Source of the DNA: CBDVBE01 sp964543525
GTDB lineage: Bacteria > Fibrobacterota > Chitinivibrionia > Chitinivibrionales > JANQEN01
Length of the DNA: 64,000 bases
Reading direction: 5' to 3'
Assembly (NCBI GenBank): GCA_964543525.1
Contig: CAZIYW010000001.1
Span: 1 to 64,000 of the forward strand
Made by a program: the position numbers and the translations under genes
The notes under the pieces: generated by a model
The model's input: the letters and a program-made list of their open reading frames with translations, nothing else
Databases searched by the model: none
What the model was told of the DNA's origin: nothing
Shown: positions 1-7,862 of the stretch, piece after piece
Numbering within the stretch: the first letter of the stretch is position 1
Layout of the letters: each line of letters begins with the position of its first letter

Positions 1-12
1 ACGGATAACTAT

Positions 13-75
13 CGGCTCTCAAATAGTGTCTGAATCACAATAAGCTGCCATATCAACTCTCTCTTTTGAGAGCCG
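13..75. repeat. Inverted repeat at the left edge, possible terminator
   Basis: An 11-base inverted repeat: CGGCTCTCAAA at 13-23 pairs perfectly with TTTGAGAGCCG at 65-75, and a short T run (78-82) follows. The right arm can also form a 5-bp hairpin with the adjacent CTCTC (59-63). The position suggests the transcription end of a gene lying left of the window, but the 41-base loop is long and no such gene is visible, so the role is uncertain. Confidence 0.35.
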
Positions 76-197
76 CATTTTTATGCATGCCTCTTTTCTA
101 ACTTTTTAAAATTATAATAAAATGCTCGGGGTTATTATTTGGTATTAAAATTCAGAATGGAGGTATTATATTTTGGTAAGAGAATGGAAGGTATAAA

Positions 198-847
198 CTA
201 CATTATATTGAGAGCACACCCTAAAAATAATGAATAATAGCCTACAACTCTTCCTGACAAAGGATAATATGTTACAGGATAGATGTTTATATATGCAATC
301 GACACGCCGCATTTTTTTTGTACGGAAACAAAATCATACGTTGTTTCCGGAAAGGGATTGTCTGTATAATATACAGAACTGTCCGGCATCGTTCTCTCTA
401 TTTCAGTTGTGCACGAAGGAGATGTTATTTTTTCTCCGAATTCTAAAAAAAAAAATTTTCTTCGTTATCGTATTCGCTGGCTCTGGTCAATCTGATACAG
501 TCAATTTCTTTTCCTACTGGAATGATAATAATTGAAGGAATTTTCGGCGTCACAGGTTTTCCTTCCTCTGAGAAATATTCTGCATTTCCAACCATTATTC
601 GTGTCGTTGTGCAGATTCCTTTTGGACAGGGGAACTGTTCCTCAAGAGAAGTAAAATCCGCTCCTGGAACTGCATATTCCAATGTAATAGTGTCCTCAGA
701 CTCGGTGACTTCAACTTTTATTGATTCAGTGCCATTAATCTGCGACAATGCACGGGCCGGATGCATTTCACACCACCCGATATCAGGCAGTAATACTCCT
801 CCCATTCCGAAAATCACTACGAGATATTTTTTTATAGTTACATGCAT
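198..847 (-). pseudogene. Frameshifted remnant of a C25 (gingipain-type) peptidase propeptide
   Basis: Read leftwards, ATG at 847 (AAAGGAAA upstream) opens a secreted protein with a hydrophobic N-terminus (residues 1-22). Its body resembles the propeptide of family C25 cysteine peptidases: a GxPxxP-like segment (EGKPVTPKIP) and then an IIIIPVGKEID strand. The frame stops at 443, inside a run of 11 A on the + strand (445-455). Re-reading the run in the next frame continues for about 80 residues to 198 with propeptide-like text (SVYYTDNPFP, then YINIYPVTYYPLSGRVVGYY). One base more, or two fewer, in the run would join the frames. No catalytic C25 domain follows. It is either a decayed gene or one read through by slippage on the run; the C25 assignment is from motif memory. 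Confidence 0.6.
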
Positions 848-906
848 AATACATTTCCTTTTAAAATTCAATTCTCGATTCGTTTATAAAAAATAACAGC
901 AATCAA

Positions 907-1006
907 TAGACTTGTTGCATAATTAAAATTAACATGAAAAATATGCTGTTTATACTTAAAAAAAAGCACTTTTTAACCCCTAAAAACAAATTATGCAACA
1001 ACTCTA
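907..1006. mobile_element. MITE-like element with 18-bp terminal inverted repeats
   Basis: The left end, 907-924, and the reverse complement of the right end, 989-1006, match at 17 of 18 bases. The 16-base core GACTTGTTGCATAATT has one mismatch (C/G) between copies. Both outer edges are TA, which fits a TA target duplication as in IS630/Tc1-type transposition. The interior is about 64 bases, AT-rich and non-coding, so it would need a transposase in trans. It sits just after the stop codon of the gene at 1011 and just before the start of the broken gene ending at 847. Confidence 0.6.
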
Positions 1007-1010
1007 ATAA

Positions 1011-1592
1011 TTATTTCATTTCACTATGCTTTGCTTCAAGTTCATCGATTCTCTTCTGCATCTGAATCATATGTAAAGTCATCTCTTCAATCTTTTCAAG
1101 TAGTTTTGATTGCATTTCTCCCAGATTGAGCCCTCTTTCCTTTACCTCGTCTTCAGACGGAATATTCGGAAGTTTCCCGTTTTTTACAATATATTCCTCT
1201 ATCTCTGGAAGACTTTTTAATTTATATGTGGATGAAAAAACATAGTCAGGGAAATCCTCCAGAGTGACTGTTATAGCTTGTGCAAACAGCTCTCCGTTCA
1301 CCTCTAAGCGTTCTTCTGCTGTAATAGTACCACCAGTGATAACATCGCCACTTAAATCGTTTGCATAAATAAAACCCGGAATCTCTTCTCCTTCAGCATA
1401 AATATATTCGCAATAAATGCCTCCCTGACCTGCCATTGTTGGGCTCATTAACAGCTTTCCATTCAAAATTACATTACCATCGGTTTCTAAAACAGAGTTA
1501 TAGTCTCCGGAAGGAATTGTTCCAATACCCACGCTACCTCCGGTAAAGTAAATGTCCGGATCCGGGTGTAGCCAGTCATTCTGCGGCGGCAC
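1011..1592 (-). CDS. Tail-fibre-like secreted protein with C-terminal coiled coil, 5' end probably broken
   Basis: 193 residues from GTG at 1592. The text has the pattern of FCB tail-fibre or S74-like proteins: GGSVGIGT near the start, repeated short beta segments (VILNGKLLMSP, LEVNGELFA), then YKLKSLPEIEEYI, KLPNIPSEDEVKERGLNLGE and a heptad-rich coiled coil (about 155-193) that may trimerise. In-frame coding-like sequence continues upstream of GTG (NTPPRPEGNEWFW) as far as a TAA at 1734-1736, with no ATG, GTG or TTG. Either a rare start is used, or the signal-peptide end was lost, perhaps by a frameshift at the 7-base homopolymer near 1699-1705. Function unknown; possibly surface adhesion. 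Confidence 0.6.
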   Translation of the reverse strand: MPPQNDWLHPDPDIYFTGGSVGIGTIPSGDYNSVLETDGNVILNGKLLMSPTMAGQGGIYCEYIYAEGEEIPGFIYANDLSGDVITGGTITAEERLEVNGELFAQAITVTLEDFPDYVFSSTYKLKSLPEIEEYIVKNGKLPNIPSEDEVKERGLNLGEMQSKLLEKIEEMTLHMIQMQKRIDELEAKHSEMK

Positions 1593-1887
1593 TCCATTAC
1601 AAACATCAGTAGGACTCCAGAACCACTCATTACCTTCCGGTCGTGGCGGCGTATTCTGATAAACATGTCGATTTGCTATTGAATAGATTGTACATTTTAA
1701 AAAAATATCTGAAAATAAACTATTAAATATGCTTTATAAAATTCAACAGCTTTTAACTTTTTCTTTCAATTTTTTTCGATATGCTATACAGAAAAATCTT
1801 CAATCGCTAAATACTCAACAAGAAATATCATCCTGAACGCAAATCTTAATTATATTGTAGGGAAACAACAGTCAACAGGAATCGAAT

Positions 1888-2535
1888 ATGACAAAATGCG
1901 TTACTTTCGACTTTGACGGCACTATCGCAGATACGCGGGCGATATTCACCGATGTATATAATACCATTCTGGTACCGCGTTACGGCGGGCGCAAGATGGA
2001 GGAGGGTGATATTGAAAAACTGCGCAAGTTTTCTCTCTATAAAAAACTGCGCTACTTGAAAGTAAAAACCATAAAGATACCGCTTTTTGTCAAAGCGGCA
2101 CGCACTGAAGTAAGTAAGCGTATCAAGGATTTCCCCCTTTTTGAAGGCATTGACACGGTGATGGAGCGGTTAAAGAAAAAAGGGTATATCATCGGGGTGA
2201 TCTCCTCGAACCGCCGGAAAAGTATCCGCCGTTTTCTCGAACTTAAAAATATCACCGTAGTCGATCATATCTACAGCGATATCGGGGCATCGCTTTTTGT
2301 AAAGGGCCGAACAATTAAGCGGTTTCTCAGAAAGAATACCATCGCAAAAGAAAATTTTGTATATGTCGGTGATGAGCTCCGTGATGTTGAGGCATGTAAA
2401 AGGGTCGGCGTCGGGATTATAGCTGTAACCTGGGGCTGGGATTCCATCGAAGCGATAAAAAAGGGGAAACCCGATTATATCGCCGATACTCCGGCGGATA
2501 TTGAGAAAGGCGTCCTTCAAATGATAGGCGAATAG
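1888..2535 (+). CDS. HAD-superfamily phosphatase (phosphoglycolate phosphatase-like)
   Basis: 215 residues from ATG at 1888, with AGGA 8 bases upstream. All four HAD motifs are visible: DFDGT (nucleophile D8 and acid D10), ISS around S106-S107, a lysine near K139-K144, and GDELRD (G161-D166). A helical cap of about 70 residues sits between motifs I and II, as in subfamily IA enzymes. HAD hydrolases remove phosphate from small metabolites through an aspartyl-phosphate in the cytoplasm. The substrate cannot be read from sequence; phosphoglycolate or a sugar phosphate is the usual guess. It is monocistronic, and the next gene has its own promoter. Confidence 0.85.
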   Translation: MTKCVTFDFDGTIADTRAIFTDVYNTILVPRYGGRKMEEGDIEKLRKFSLYKKLRYLKVKTIKIPLFVKAARTEVSKRIKDFPLFEGIDTVMERLKKKGYIIGVISSNRRKSIRRFLELKNITVVDHIYSDIGASLFVKGRTIKRFLRKNTIAKENFVYVGDELRDVEACKRVGVGIIAVTWGWDSIEAIKKGKPDYIADTPADIEKGVLQMIGE

Positions 2536-2636
2536 CAGAGAAAATCAACTACTTATTGTAAAGTTCTGAGAATGTATATCCGGGCAGTTCTTCTAAGGGA
2601 GCCGCCTTTTTTATTGTCAAAAAGCAGTATTTATTC

Positions 2637-2665
2637 TTGACTGTTAAATGCCTGAGGGATATAAT
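2637..2665 (+). promoter_or_regulatory. Sigma-70-type promoter for the gene at 2730
   Basis: TTGACT (2637-2642), a 17-base spacer, then TATAAT (2660-2665). Transcription would start near 2672, about 58 bases before the ATG at 2730. This is one of the closest matches to the consensus in the window. Confidence 0.75.
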
Positions 2666-2729
2666 GGGATATAAGTTTCTTGAAAAATTTCCATTACACT
2701 TTTCATAAAATATCCAGAAGGAGGGTTAT

Positions 2730-3452
2730 ATGAAACGCCTTTTAACGGTAGTGCTCCTTTTCACCGTTTTCTTTTCTGCACCGGCGCAGGACGGTATCTA
2801 TGGCTCGTTCACCCTGGGTCAGAAGATTGTTAATATGGACAATCTGAACAAACTCATGGACGATGTCGGATACAATATTGAGTTTGTCAGTAACTACTGG
2901 CTCCTCGGCGGGCAGGGACATTTCATTTTGGCAAAGCATTTCGTTGTCGGTGGTAAAGGATTGGTCATGTGGAATGAGGAAGAAGTGGCAGCTGCAGTGC
3001 CTAAACGAACAGTGAAGATTGTCGGCGGTATGGGTGTCGGCTATCTGGGCTATGCCTTTCTTGCCGGAGATGAAAAGCAAGTTCGCCTCATCCCCAACGT
3101 AGGACTTGGAGCGTCATCCTTTCTTTTACAAAACAAGGAAGAATACGACGGGGAAGTGATAAATGATATTGAGAACGATTATCGCTCTGTTTTTACCAGA
3201 ATGGGTTTTGCCGTTGATCTTAATTTGACCTTTGACTGGTATATAAAAGTAATTGAACTGGTAAAGATAATTCCGGGTCTGGGTTTTGGCCCCCTTATTC
3301 ACGCAGATATCGGCTACACCCTAATTCCGGTAAACAGTGAATGGGTGCGTGATGTTAATGATGCAGGATTAGGCAACGAGCCGGACCTCAGTTTCGGTGG
3401 CTTTTATTTCAATGTCGGTGTCGGTATTGGACTCAGTACCTCAAAAAACTGA
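2730..3452 (+). CDS. Secreted outer-membrane-barrel-like protein, function unknown
   Basis: 240 residues with a strong ribosome site (GGAGGG) before ATG 2730. Residues 1-19 are a Sec signal peptide ending in a likely APAQ cleavage site. The mature part alternates polar and hydrophobic residues in glycine-rich strands (GGMGVGYLGYAFL, FGGFYFNVGVGIGL), which suggests a small beta-barrel or a periplasmic beta-rich protein. No enzyme motif was recognised. It stands alone between its own promoter (2637) and a hairpin at 3481, and resembles the larger barrel-like protein at 9593 only in general style. Confidence 0.7.
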   Translation: MKRLLTVVLLFTVFFSAPAQDGIYGSFTLGQKIVNMDNLNKLMDDVGYNIEFVSNYWLLGGQGHFILAKHFVVGGKGLVMWNEEEVAAAVPKRTVKIVGGMGVGYLGYAFLAGDEKQVRLIPNVGLGASSFLLQNKEEYDGEVINDIENDYRSVFTRMGFAVDLNLTFDWYIKVIELVKIIPGLGFGPLIHADIGYTLIPVNSEWVRDVNDAGLGNEPDLSFGGFYFNVGVGIGLSTSKN

Positions 3453-3480
3453 AAATTTAATCTTTTTTAATAATAACAGA

Positions 3481-3513
3481 AAACCCCCGGCATCGTAGAT
3501 ACCGGGGTTATTA
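3481..3513. terminator. Hairpin between convergent genes, possible bidirectional terminator
   Basis: AACCCCCGG at 3482-3490 pairs with CCGGGGTT at 3502-3509, with one bulged C and an 11-base loop. It lies between the stop of the + gene (3452) and the stop of the - gene (3545). The T tract is weak on + (TTATTAT) and better on - (GGGTTTTC), so it could serve both directions. Confidence 0.6.
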
Positions 3514-3544
3514 TGTATATACAATGATTTCTGTAGAGAAATAA

Positions 3545-3739
3545 TTATTGCTTACGATACACTATTTTAAGAAGAGGCTCTCCCGTTGTACAGGAGGAAC
3601 AGTACTTTTCAATAAACTCCTCTACAGAAAGCAGGTTGAGGTCAATTTTCAGACTGATAATCTCATCTTTCTGGATTATCTCTTCTCTGTCCGGGCGATC
3701 GTTAAACTGTGCTAACGGATCGATAGCCTGGTGCATCAT
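3545..3739 (-). CDS. Small hypothetical protein with C-terminal cysteine pair
   Basis: 64 residues. Translation is well supported by a perfect GGAGG at 3746-3750, close before the tandem ATG codons at 3739 and 3736. The protein is acidic in the middle, with no signal peptide or membrane segment. It has a CSSC pair (about residues 47-50) that could bind metal or act in redox, but nothing in the sequence decides this. No family was recognised. It is transcribed alone towards the 3481 hairpin. Confidence 0.6.
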   Translation of the reverse strand: MMHQAIDPLAQFNDRPDREEIIQKDEIISLKIDLNLLSVEEFIEKYCSSCTTGEPLLKIVYRKQ

Positions 3740-4190
3740 GATACACCTCCTTGTTCTATATATCCCAATCCCTGTTTACCAGACTCTACTATAATTATCG
3801 ACCAACAGGGACAAACTCTTAAGCGTTTAAATAACATTAAATAGCTTTCCTCTTTTTAAATCAAACACCCTCAATATTACGGGTATAATGACCGAAATGT
3901 TTCATAAGAAATGATGAATGAAATAGAATTCCTTTCCTGTTTTAATTATACCACCGACGGGGCTGTTTCGTCCGTGATAGAAATCACATAAGCATCTTTT
4001 CTATGAGTTTTAAAATGAATAACTGGAAAGGATACCAAGTGTTGTTACTTTGTAATTTATTTTATTACAATAAGTTAAAACGGTTTATGTGGTATAGGGC
4101 TGCTTTGTTCCGAAAAAACGGGAAAATACTTTTTTTATGCAGATAGATATATTTAAACACTCCCGGCAGAGTGTTTTCTTTCCCGAAAAA
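3740..4190. other. 451-base intergenic region, non-coding
   Basis: No convincing gene on either strand. It holds the ribosome site of the small gene ending at 3739, a TATAAT-like box at 3884-3889 without a good -35 partner, and a CRP/FNR-type palindrome at 3973-3988. The rest is AT-rich without clear structure. Confidence 0.5.
3973..3988. promoter_or_regulatory. CRP/FNR-type palindrome (site 1)
   Basis: CGTGATAGAAATCACA matches the Escherichia coli CRP half-sites TGTGA-N6-TCACA at 9 of 10 positions and has the symmetric core GTGAT-N4-ATCAC. Two similar sites occur at 13284 and 27125, all in intergenic DNA. No regulator gene of this family is in the window, so the assignment rests on the palindrome alone. 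Confidence 0.45.
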
Positions 4191-4613
4191 CTACTCCTCC
4201 AATACTTTTAATCTCTTTTCAATCTCTTTTAAAAATTTTGATTCTTTGAGAATATAACCGTCCAGGAAAGCAACTTCAAGAAGTCCTTTTTCATTTTTAT
4301 GCAATGAAAGAGCGGCTCCCCAGTCTCCGGCATCTTTTGCCTGTTTCAGCAGAACAACCGCTTTATCAAGATGCTGCTGTGCAGACCAGGATTGGAAGCG
4401 GGGGTCGATAAGAATCGATTGTACACATTTTTTTATATTTTCACGCACGTTTTTATTAATTTTCATGACATTAAATACTTCCTGGCTTTTACTTGCATAG
4501 TAGGGTGCCCGTGCGCGCTCTTTCATGGAAACAATGCCGTCGGCTTTTGCCACCGCAACATACAGATGTGCTTCCCCTTTGGTGCGGTTTTCATGTGCCT
4601 CTTTTTTATTCAT
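4191..4613 (-). CDS. TerB-like helical protein
   Basis: About 140 residues from ATG 4613 (a TTG four codons upstream is also possible; neither has a clear ribosome site). The protein is helical and has two related acidic motifs, AVAKADGIVSMKE near the N-terminus and EVAFLDGYILKES near the C-terminus. They resemble the paired A-x-DG-x-x-x-x-E motifs of the TerB (tellurite-resistance) fold, which bind divalent metal. No other ter genes are nearby, so a tellurite role should not be assumed. It is divergent from the gene at 4701 across about 90 bases. Confidence 0.55.
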   Translation of the reverse strand: MNKKEAHENRTKGEAHLYVAVAKADGIVSMKERARAPYYASKSQEVFNVMKINKNVRENIKKCVQSILIDPRFQSWSAQQHLDKAVVLLKQAKDAGDWGAALSLHKNEKGLLEVAFLDGYILKESKFLKEIEKRLKVLEE

Positions 4614-4700
4614 GGAATGACTCAATGCAGGGATAATTGGAAAAGATTATTTTAAGTACGTCTGAATATAAAAATAACACTTGTTACACCGGTGAGTATA

Positions 4701-5162
4701 ATGTCATTACATCCGGAAGAAATCCTTAAACTTGCCCTTCGCTACATCGATGAAGAAGATATTGTTGATTTTCCCCAACCCAGGGATCTTTTCTGTATTA
4801 TGGAGCGGAAGCTGCCTGATGACAAGGCGCTTAAAGACAATGAAGGGTGGCGGTTCAGCGGTTATGGCGTGTGTAAAAGCTATGAGTTTGACCCTGAATC
4901 AAAGCCGAAGGGCAAATGGCTCTGGTTCAACTTTTTATCGTTAATGACCTTTCCTCCCTCGCAACAATCATTAAAACTGCAACCGCCCCATATTGTAAAA
5001 GGAAGATTTCACACCGCAGACAGAGGCAGCGAAATCAAGATAATACGAATCCCTGACTATTTTCAGGAAGCCGCCCGGATGCATGAGGAAAAACAACCGG
5101 AGAGTACCGGTCAGTCGTTCGACGATAAGATAATTCAGTTTCCGGGAAATAGAGGGAAATAA
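4701..5162 (+). CDS. Hypothetical cytoplasmic protein upstream of thiE
   Basis: 153 residues from ATG 4701 (GTG at 4692 is in frame; neither has a strong ribosome site). There is no signal peptide or membrane segment. The first half holds a conserved-looking LRYIDEED segment and WRFSGYGVCKSYEF; the C-terminus is polar and probably disordered. No family was recognised. Its stop is 3 bases before the start of thiE, so the two are almost certainly co-transcribed, but that alone does not prove a role in thiamine synthesis. Confidence 0.6.
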   Translation: MSLHPEEILKLALRYIDEEDIVDFPQPRDLFCIMERKLPDDKALKDNEGWRFSGYGVCKSYEFDPESKPKGKWLWFNFLSLMTFPPSQQSLKLQPPHIVKGRFHTADRGSEIKIIRIPDYFQEAARMHEEKQPESTGQSFDDKIIQFPGNRGK

Positions 5163-5165
5163 GCA

Positions 5166-5816
5166 GTGGCCGCTGAAAAATTGAGAATAAAGGATAATTT
5201 CGGATTATATATCATTCTTACCAGTCCGGTCCGCGGGTATGAGTATTGCACCAATGTATGCGTGGAATACGAACTGCCCTTCATCCAACTGCGAATGAAA
5301 GAGCATTCTGAATACCGGGCGCTGCGCGTTGCGGAAAAGCTACGGTATATAACGGAAAACAGTGCAACCCGTCTAATAATAAATGACTATCCGCGGGTGG
5401 CGAGAGACTGCGCTGCAGACGGGGTGCATGTGGGACAGGAGGACATGCCTTTTGATGAGGTGAAGGCGCTGGTCGGGCCGGAAATGCTTGTTGGCCTGTC
5501 AACCCACAATCCGGCGCAAACCGGGGAAGCATGTGAAAAGATGCCCGATTATATCGGTATCGGTCCGGTGTATGCGACCCCGACAAAAAAAGTGCCGGAT
5601 CCGGCGCTGGGCCTTGACGGTATGAAAGAAATGCTTGCAAAAGCGACGGTGCCGGCCGTCTGTATCGGCGGCATCTCTCTTGAGCGGTTACCTGACGTGC
5701 TGAATGCCGGGGCGAAAAATTTCTGTATGGTCAGGCCGGTATGTGAAGCAGCCAATCCGGCGGGAGTGATAAAACGCATACTGGATATCTATAGAAAACA
5801 CGGCGGAAAAAAATAA
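5166..5816 (+). CDS. thiE: Thiamine-phosphate synthase
   Basis: 216 residues from GTG 5166. ThiE joins hydroxymethylpyrimidine diphosphate to the thiazole phosphate to make thiamine monophosphate on a TIM barrel. Family signatures are all present: IQLRMK (40-45), INDY (72-75), DGVHVGQEDMP (85-95), LSTHN (111-115), YIGIGPVYATPTKK (129-142) and CIGGI (166-170). Length is typical. It follows the gene at 4701 with a 3-base gap. No TPP riboswitch is evident upstream of the pair, and no other thi gene lies in the window, so the rest of the pathway or its regulation must be elsewhere. Confidence 0.93.
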   Translation: MAAEKLRIKDNFGLYIILTSPVRGYEYCTNVCVEYELPFIQLRMKEHSEYRALRVAEKLRYITENSATRLIINDYPRVARDCAADGVHVGQEDMPFDEVKALVGPEMLVGLSTHNPAQTGEACEKMPDYIGIGPVYATPTKKVPDPALGLDGMKEMLAKATVPAVCIGGISLERLPDVLNAGAKNFCMVRPVCEAANPAGVIKRILDIYRKHGGKK

Positions 5817-5889
5817 ATTGAATTTTATCTGCCAATGAGAATTATTTATATTACATTCATTACTGTAACCAGTAATACCCCAAATCAAC

Positions 5890-5929
5890 CCGGAGATAAT
5901 TAAGACGGGGGGGCACTCTTAATTACCGG
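5890..5929. other. Strong two-part inverted repeat after thiE
   Basis: TAATTAAGA (5897-5905) pairs perfectly with TCTTAATTA (5917-5925) around a G-rich 11-base loop. After a 3-base bulge, CCGG (5890-5893) pairs with CCGG (5926-5929). There is no T tract, so this is not a standard terminator. It lies between thiE and the gene at 6043 and could be an RNA structure or a protein-binding site. Confidence 0.5.
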
Positions 5930-5989
5930 ACCAGCCTGTATAAATACTTTGGTCGTTACTGCATGCAATGGCAGGTAGGTTACTGTCAC

Positions 5990-6013
5990 GGTGATATGTA
6001 TGGTGATATGTAT
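5990..6013 (+). repeat. 12-base tandem duplication
   Basis: GGTGATATGTAT occurs twice in a row (5990-6001 and 6002-6013), immediately followed by AATGCAG. The second copy creates a TATAAT box at 6010-6015 about 30 bases before the gene at 6043, so the duplication may alter promoter spacing. Confidence 0.5.
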
Positions 6014-6042
6014 AATGCAGGTACCTGCGAAGGGGGATGAAT

Positions 6043-6465
6043 ATGTATAGAACTTTCACCGCATATGTAAGTTTTCTGTTAGTATTGACAACTACCATTT
6101 ACGCCTATGAGATAGATCTGGTTCAGAGCGGCTGTGTCAGTGTTGAGACCATGTATTCAGATCTTCTGCTGTTTCAAACCGTAGAAGTTACGTATGACTT
6201 CAATACCCTCACGGTAAAAGGCTATGTGGCCCTTAAACGGACAACGATTCAGGGGCATTTTGAAGTCGCTATTATTTCCCCGGAAAATGAGGTTGTTGAG
6301 AAAATTAAAACAAAAGATCGCTATTACAATAAAAAAAGAAACCGTAAAATCAAATTTTTCTCAGTTGAATCACAGGTAAATCCGTCAAAGGGAACGCGTA
6401 TCCTTATCTCTTTTAAAGAGAAGCTGCCTGGATCCGTCAATGAGAGGCTGTCTGAGCCGGAATAG
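6043..6465 (+). CDS. Small secreted hypothetical protein
   Basis: About 140 residues. The start at 6043 is preferred over ATG 6037 because GGGGG lies about 6 bases before 6043 but directly against 6037. The N-terminus is a Sec signal peptide (hydrophobic residues 5-19, possible cut after IYAY). The mature protein is basic and beta-rich; the sequence around VEVTYDFNTLTVKGYVAL suggests an immunoglobulin-like strand pattern. No enzyme residues or known family were recognised. It is convergent with pyrC, 53 bases away. Confidence 0.6.
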   Translation: MYRTFTAYVSFLLVLTTTIYAYEIDLVQSGCVSVETMYSDLLLFQTVEVTYDFNTLTVKGYVALKRTTIQGHFEVAIISPENEVVEKIKTKDRYYNKKRNRKIKFFSVESQVNPSKGTRILISFKEKLPGSVNERLSEPE

Positions 6466-6518
6466 GTGTTTCAGGCCGCCACTTTCGCAGCATTCGTTTT
6501 GTAGCGGGGCAAGAGGTA

Positions 6519-7862
6519 TTACATGCGTGTTCTCTCGTAAACCACTTTTCCGCCCAGAATAGTCCACCGGGCAAAACCGGTCAGTTCCATACCGTCAAAG
6601 GCACAGTTGCGGCTTTTGGAGTAGAAAAAGGAGGGGTCAACTTTCCAGGAAGCATCAGGATCAATAATGGTGATGTCAGCCACTGCATTCTGCGACAAAG
6701 TACCGCCGTCGGTACTGAAAATCCGATTGGGCAACACACTCATTTTTGTAACGAGATCTGACGGTGAGATAATTTCTTTTTTTACCAGATAGGTAATAGC
6801 AACACCGAGAGATGTTTCGAGACCGATGACGCCGAATGCCGCGGCGTTGAACTCAACATCCTTCTCTTCAGCACAGTGAGGTGCATGATCGCTGACAATT
6901 ATATCGATGGCGCCATCTTTGATACCCGCAATAACCGCATCCCGGTCTTTCGGGGTGCGAAGCGGAGGGTTCATTTTTTTATAGGTATCGTATGTTTTCA
7001 GGTCTTCGTCGGTATATACAAAATAGTGCGGACAGGTCTCACAGGTAACCTGTGCTCCTCTCCTTTTCGCCCAGCGTATAAGCTGCACCGAGCCGGCTGT
7101 CGATACGTGGCATACATGCAGCCGGGCTTCGGTATATTCCGCAAGCATTATGTCACGGGCAACGATAATCTCTTCGGAGATTGATGGAATGCCCCGGAGT
7201 CCCAGCAGGGTTGACATGTTACTCTCATTCATGTGACCCCCGTCAGTCAGATCGGGGTCCTCACAGTGCGAAATGATGGGCACACGGAATGATTTGGAAT
7301 AGTTGAGGGCATTACGCATTATATTTGAGCGGTATACTGATCCGCCGTCGTCGGAGAATGCTTTTGCGCCGGCCCGAACCATTTCTCCAAAAGGTGCAAT
7401 GTTTTCACCGTCCTGGTTTTTGGTTATCGCGCCAATTGGGTATACCCGGCAGGGACAGTCTTCGCCGCGCTGGACAACGTACCGGATTTTGGATTCTTCG
7501 TCAAGTACGGGATTGGTGTTGGGCATACAGGCAACCGCGGTAAACCCTCCGGCTGCCGCGGCCTGAAGACCGGTTTTAATAGTCTCTTTATCCTCTCTCC
7601 CCGGTTCACGGAGATGCACATGTAAATCGACCAGACCGGGAACCACCCACAAACCGGCAGCATCAATAACCGTGTCTGGCTTAAAATCAGCAGGCGCTTC
7701 ATTGCCAACCGAAAGAATTCTGCCGTCCTGTACCGCAACAGTCAGGTTCTCATCAATCGCATTAACCGGATCGATAACCCGGCCGTTCCGGATAAGTATT
7801 GCCGGATGACGGGATTCGGCATCAAAGGGGAAAATGGTTTGTCCGTTGTCCTTTTTAAGCAT
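6519..7862 (-). CDS. pyrC: Dihydroorotase
   Basis: 447 residues from ATG 7862, which has GGAGG 8 bases upstream; the ATG at 7868 is too close to it. PyrC cyclises carbamoyl-aspartate to dihydroorotate, the third step of pyrimidine synthesis. Amidohydrolase metal ligands are visible (this numbering): HVHLREPG with H81 and H83, AFSDDG with D172, H199 in ISHCED, H252 in HVCHVS, and D325 in SDHAPH. Length and motifs fit the long type found in Gram-positive and FCB bacteria. The start overlaps the end of pyrB, the last link in a pyrR-pyrB-pyrC operon. Confidence 0.95.
   Translation of the reverse strand: MLKKDNGQTIFPFDAESRHPAILIRNGRVIDPVNAIDENLTVAVQDGRILSVGNEAPADFKPDTVIDAAGLWVVPGLVDLHVHLREPGREDKETIKTGLQAAAAGGFTAVACMPNTNPVLDEESKIRYVVQRGEDCPCRVYPIGAITKNQDGENIAPFGEMVRAGAKAFSDDGGSVYRSNIMRNALNYSKSFRVPIISHCEDPDLTDGGHMNESNMSTLLGLRGIPSISEEIIVARDIMLAEYTEARLHVCHVSTAGSVQLIRWAKRRGAQVTCETCPHYFVYTDEDLKTYDTYKKMNPPLRTPKDRDAVIAGIKDGAIDIIVSDHAPHCAEEKDVEFNAAAFGVIGLETSLGVAITYLVKKEIISPSDLVTKMSVLPNRIFSTDGGTLSQNAVADITIIDPDASWKVDPSFFYSKSRNCAFDGMELTGFARWTILGGKVVYERTRM

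Noticed and set aside
198..389. Leftward frame of 63 codons as an independent gene
   Set aside because: Its text continues the propeptide of the gene at 847 through the homopolymer run, so it is treated as the second half of one broken gene.
230..535. Rightward open frame of 101 codons at the left end
   Set aside because: It lies antisense to the propeptide remnant, has no ribosome site and no protein-like pattern.
4614..4700. TPP riboswitch before the thiE operon
   Set aside because: The conserved CUGAGA and ACCUGAUC-type segments are absent, and the space is short.
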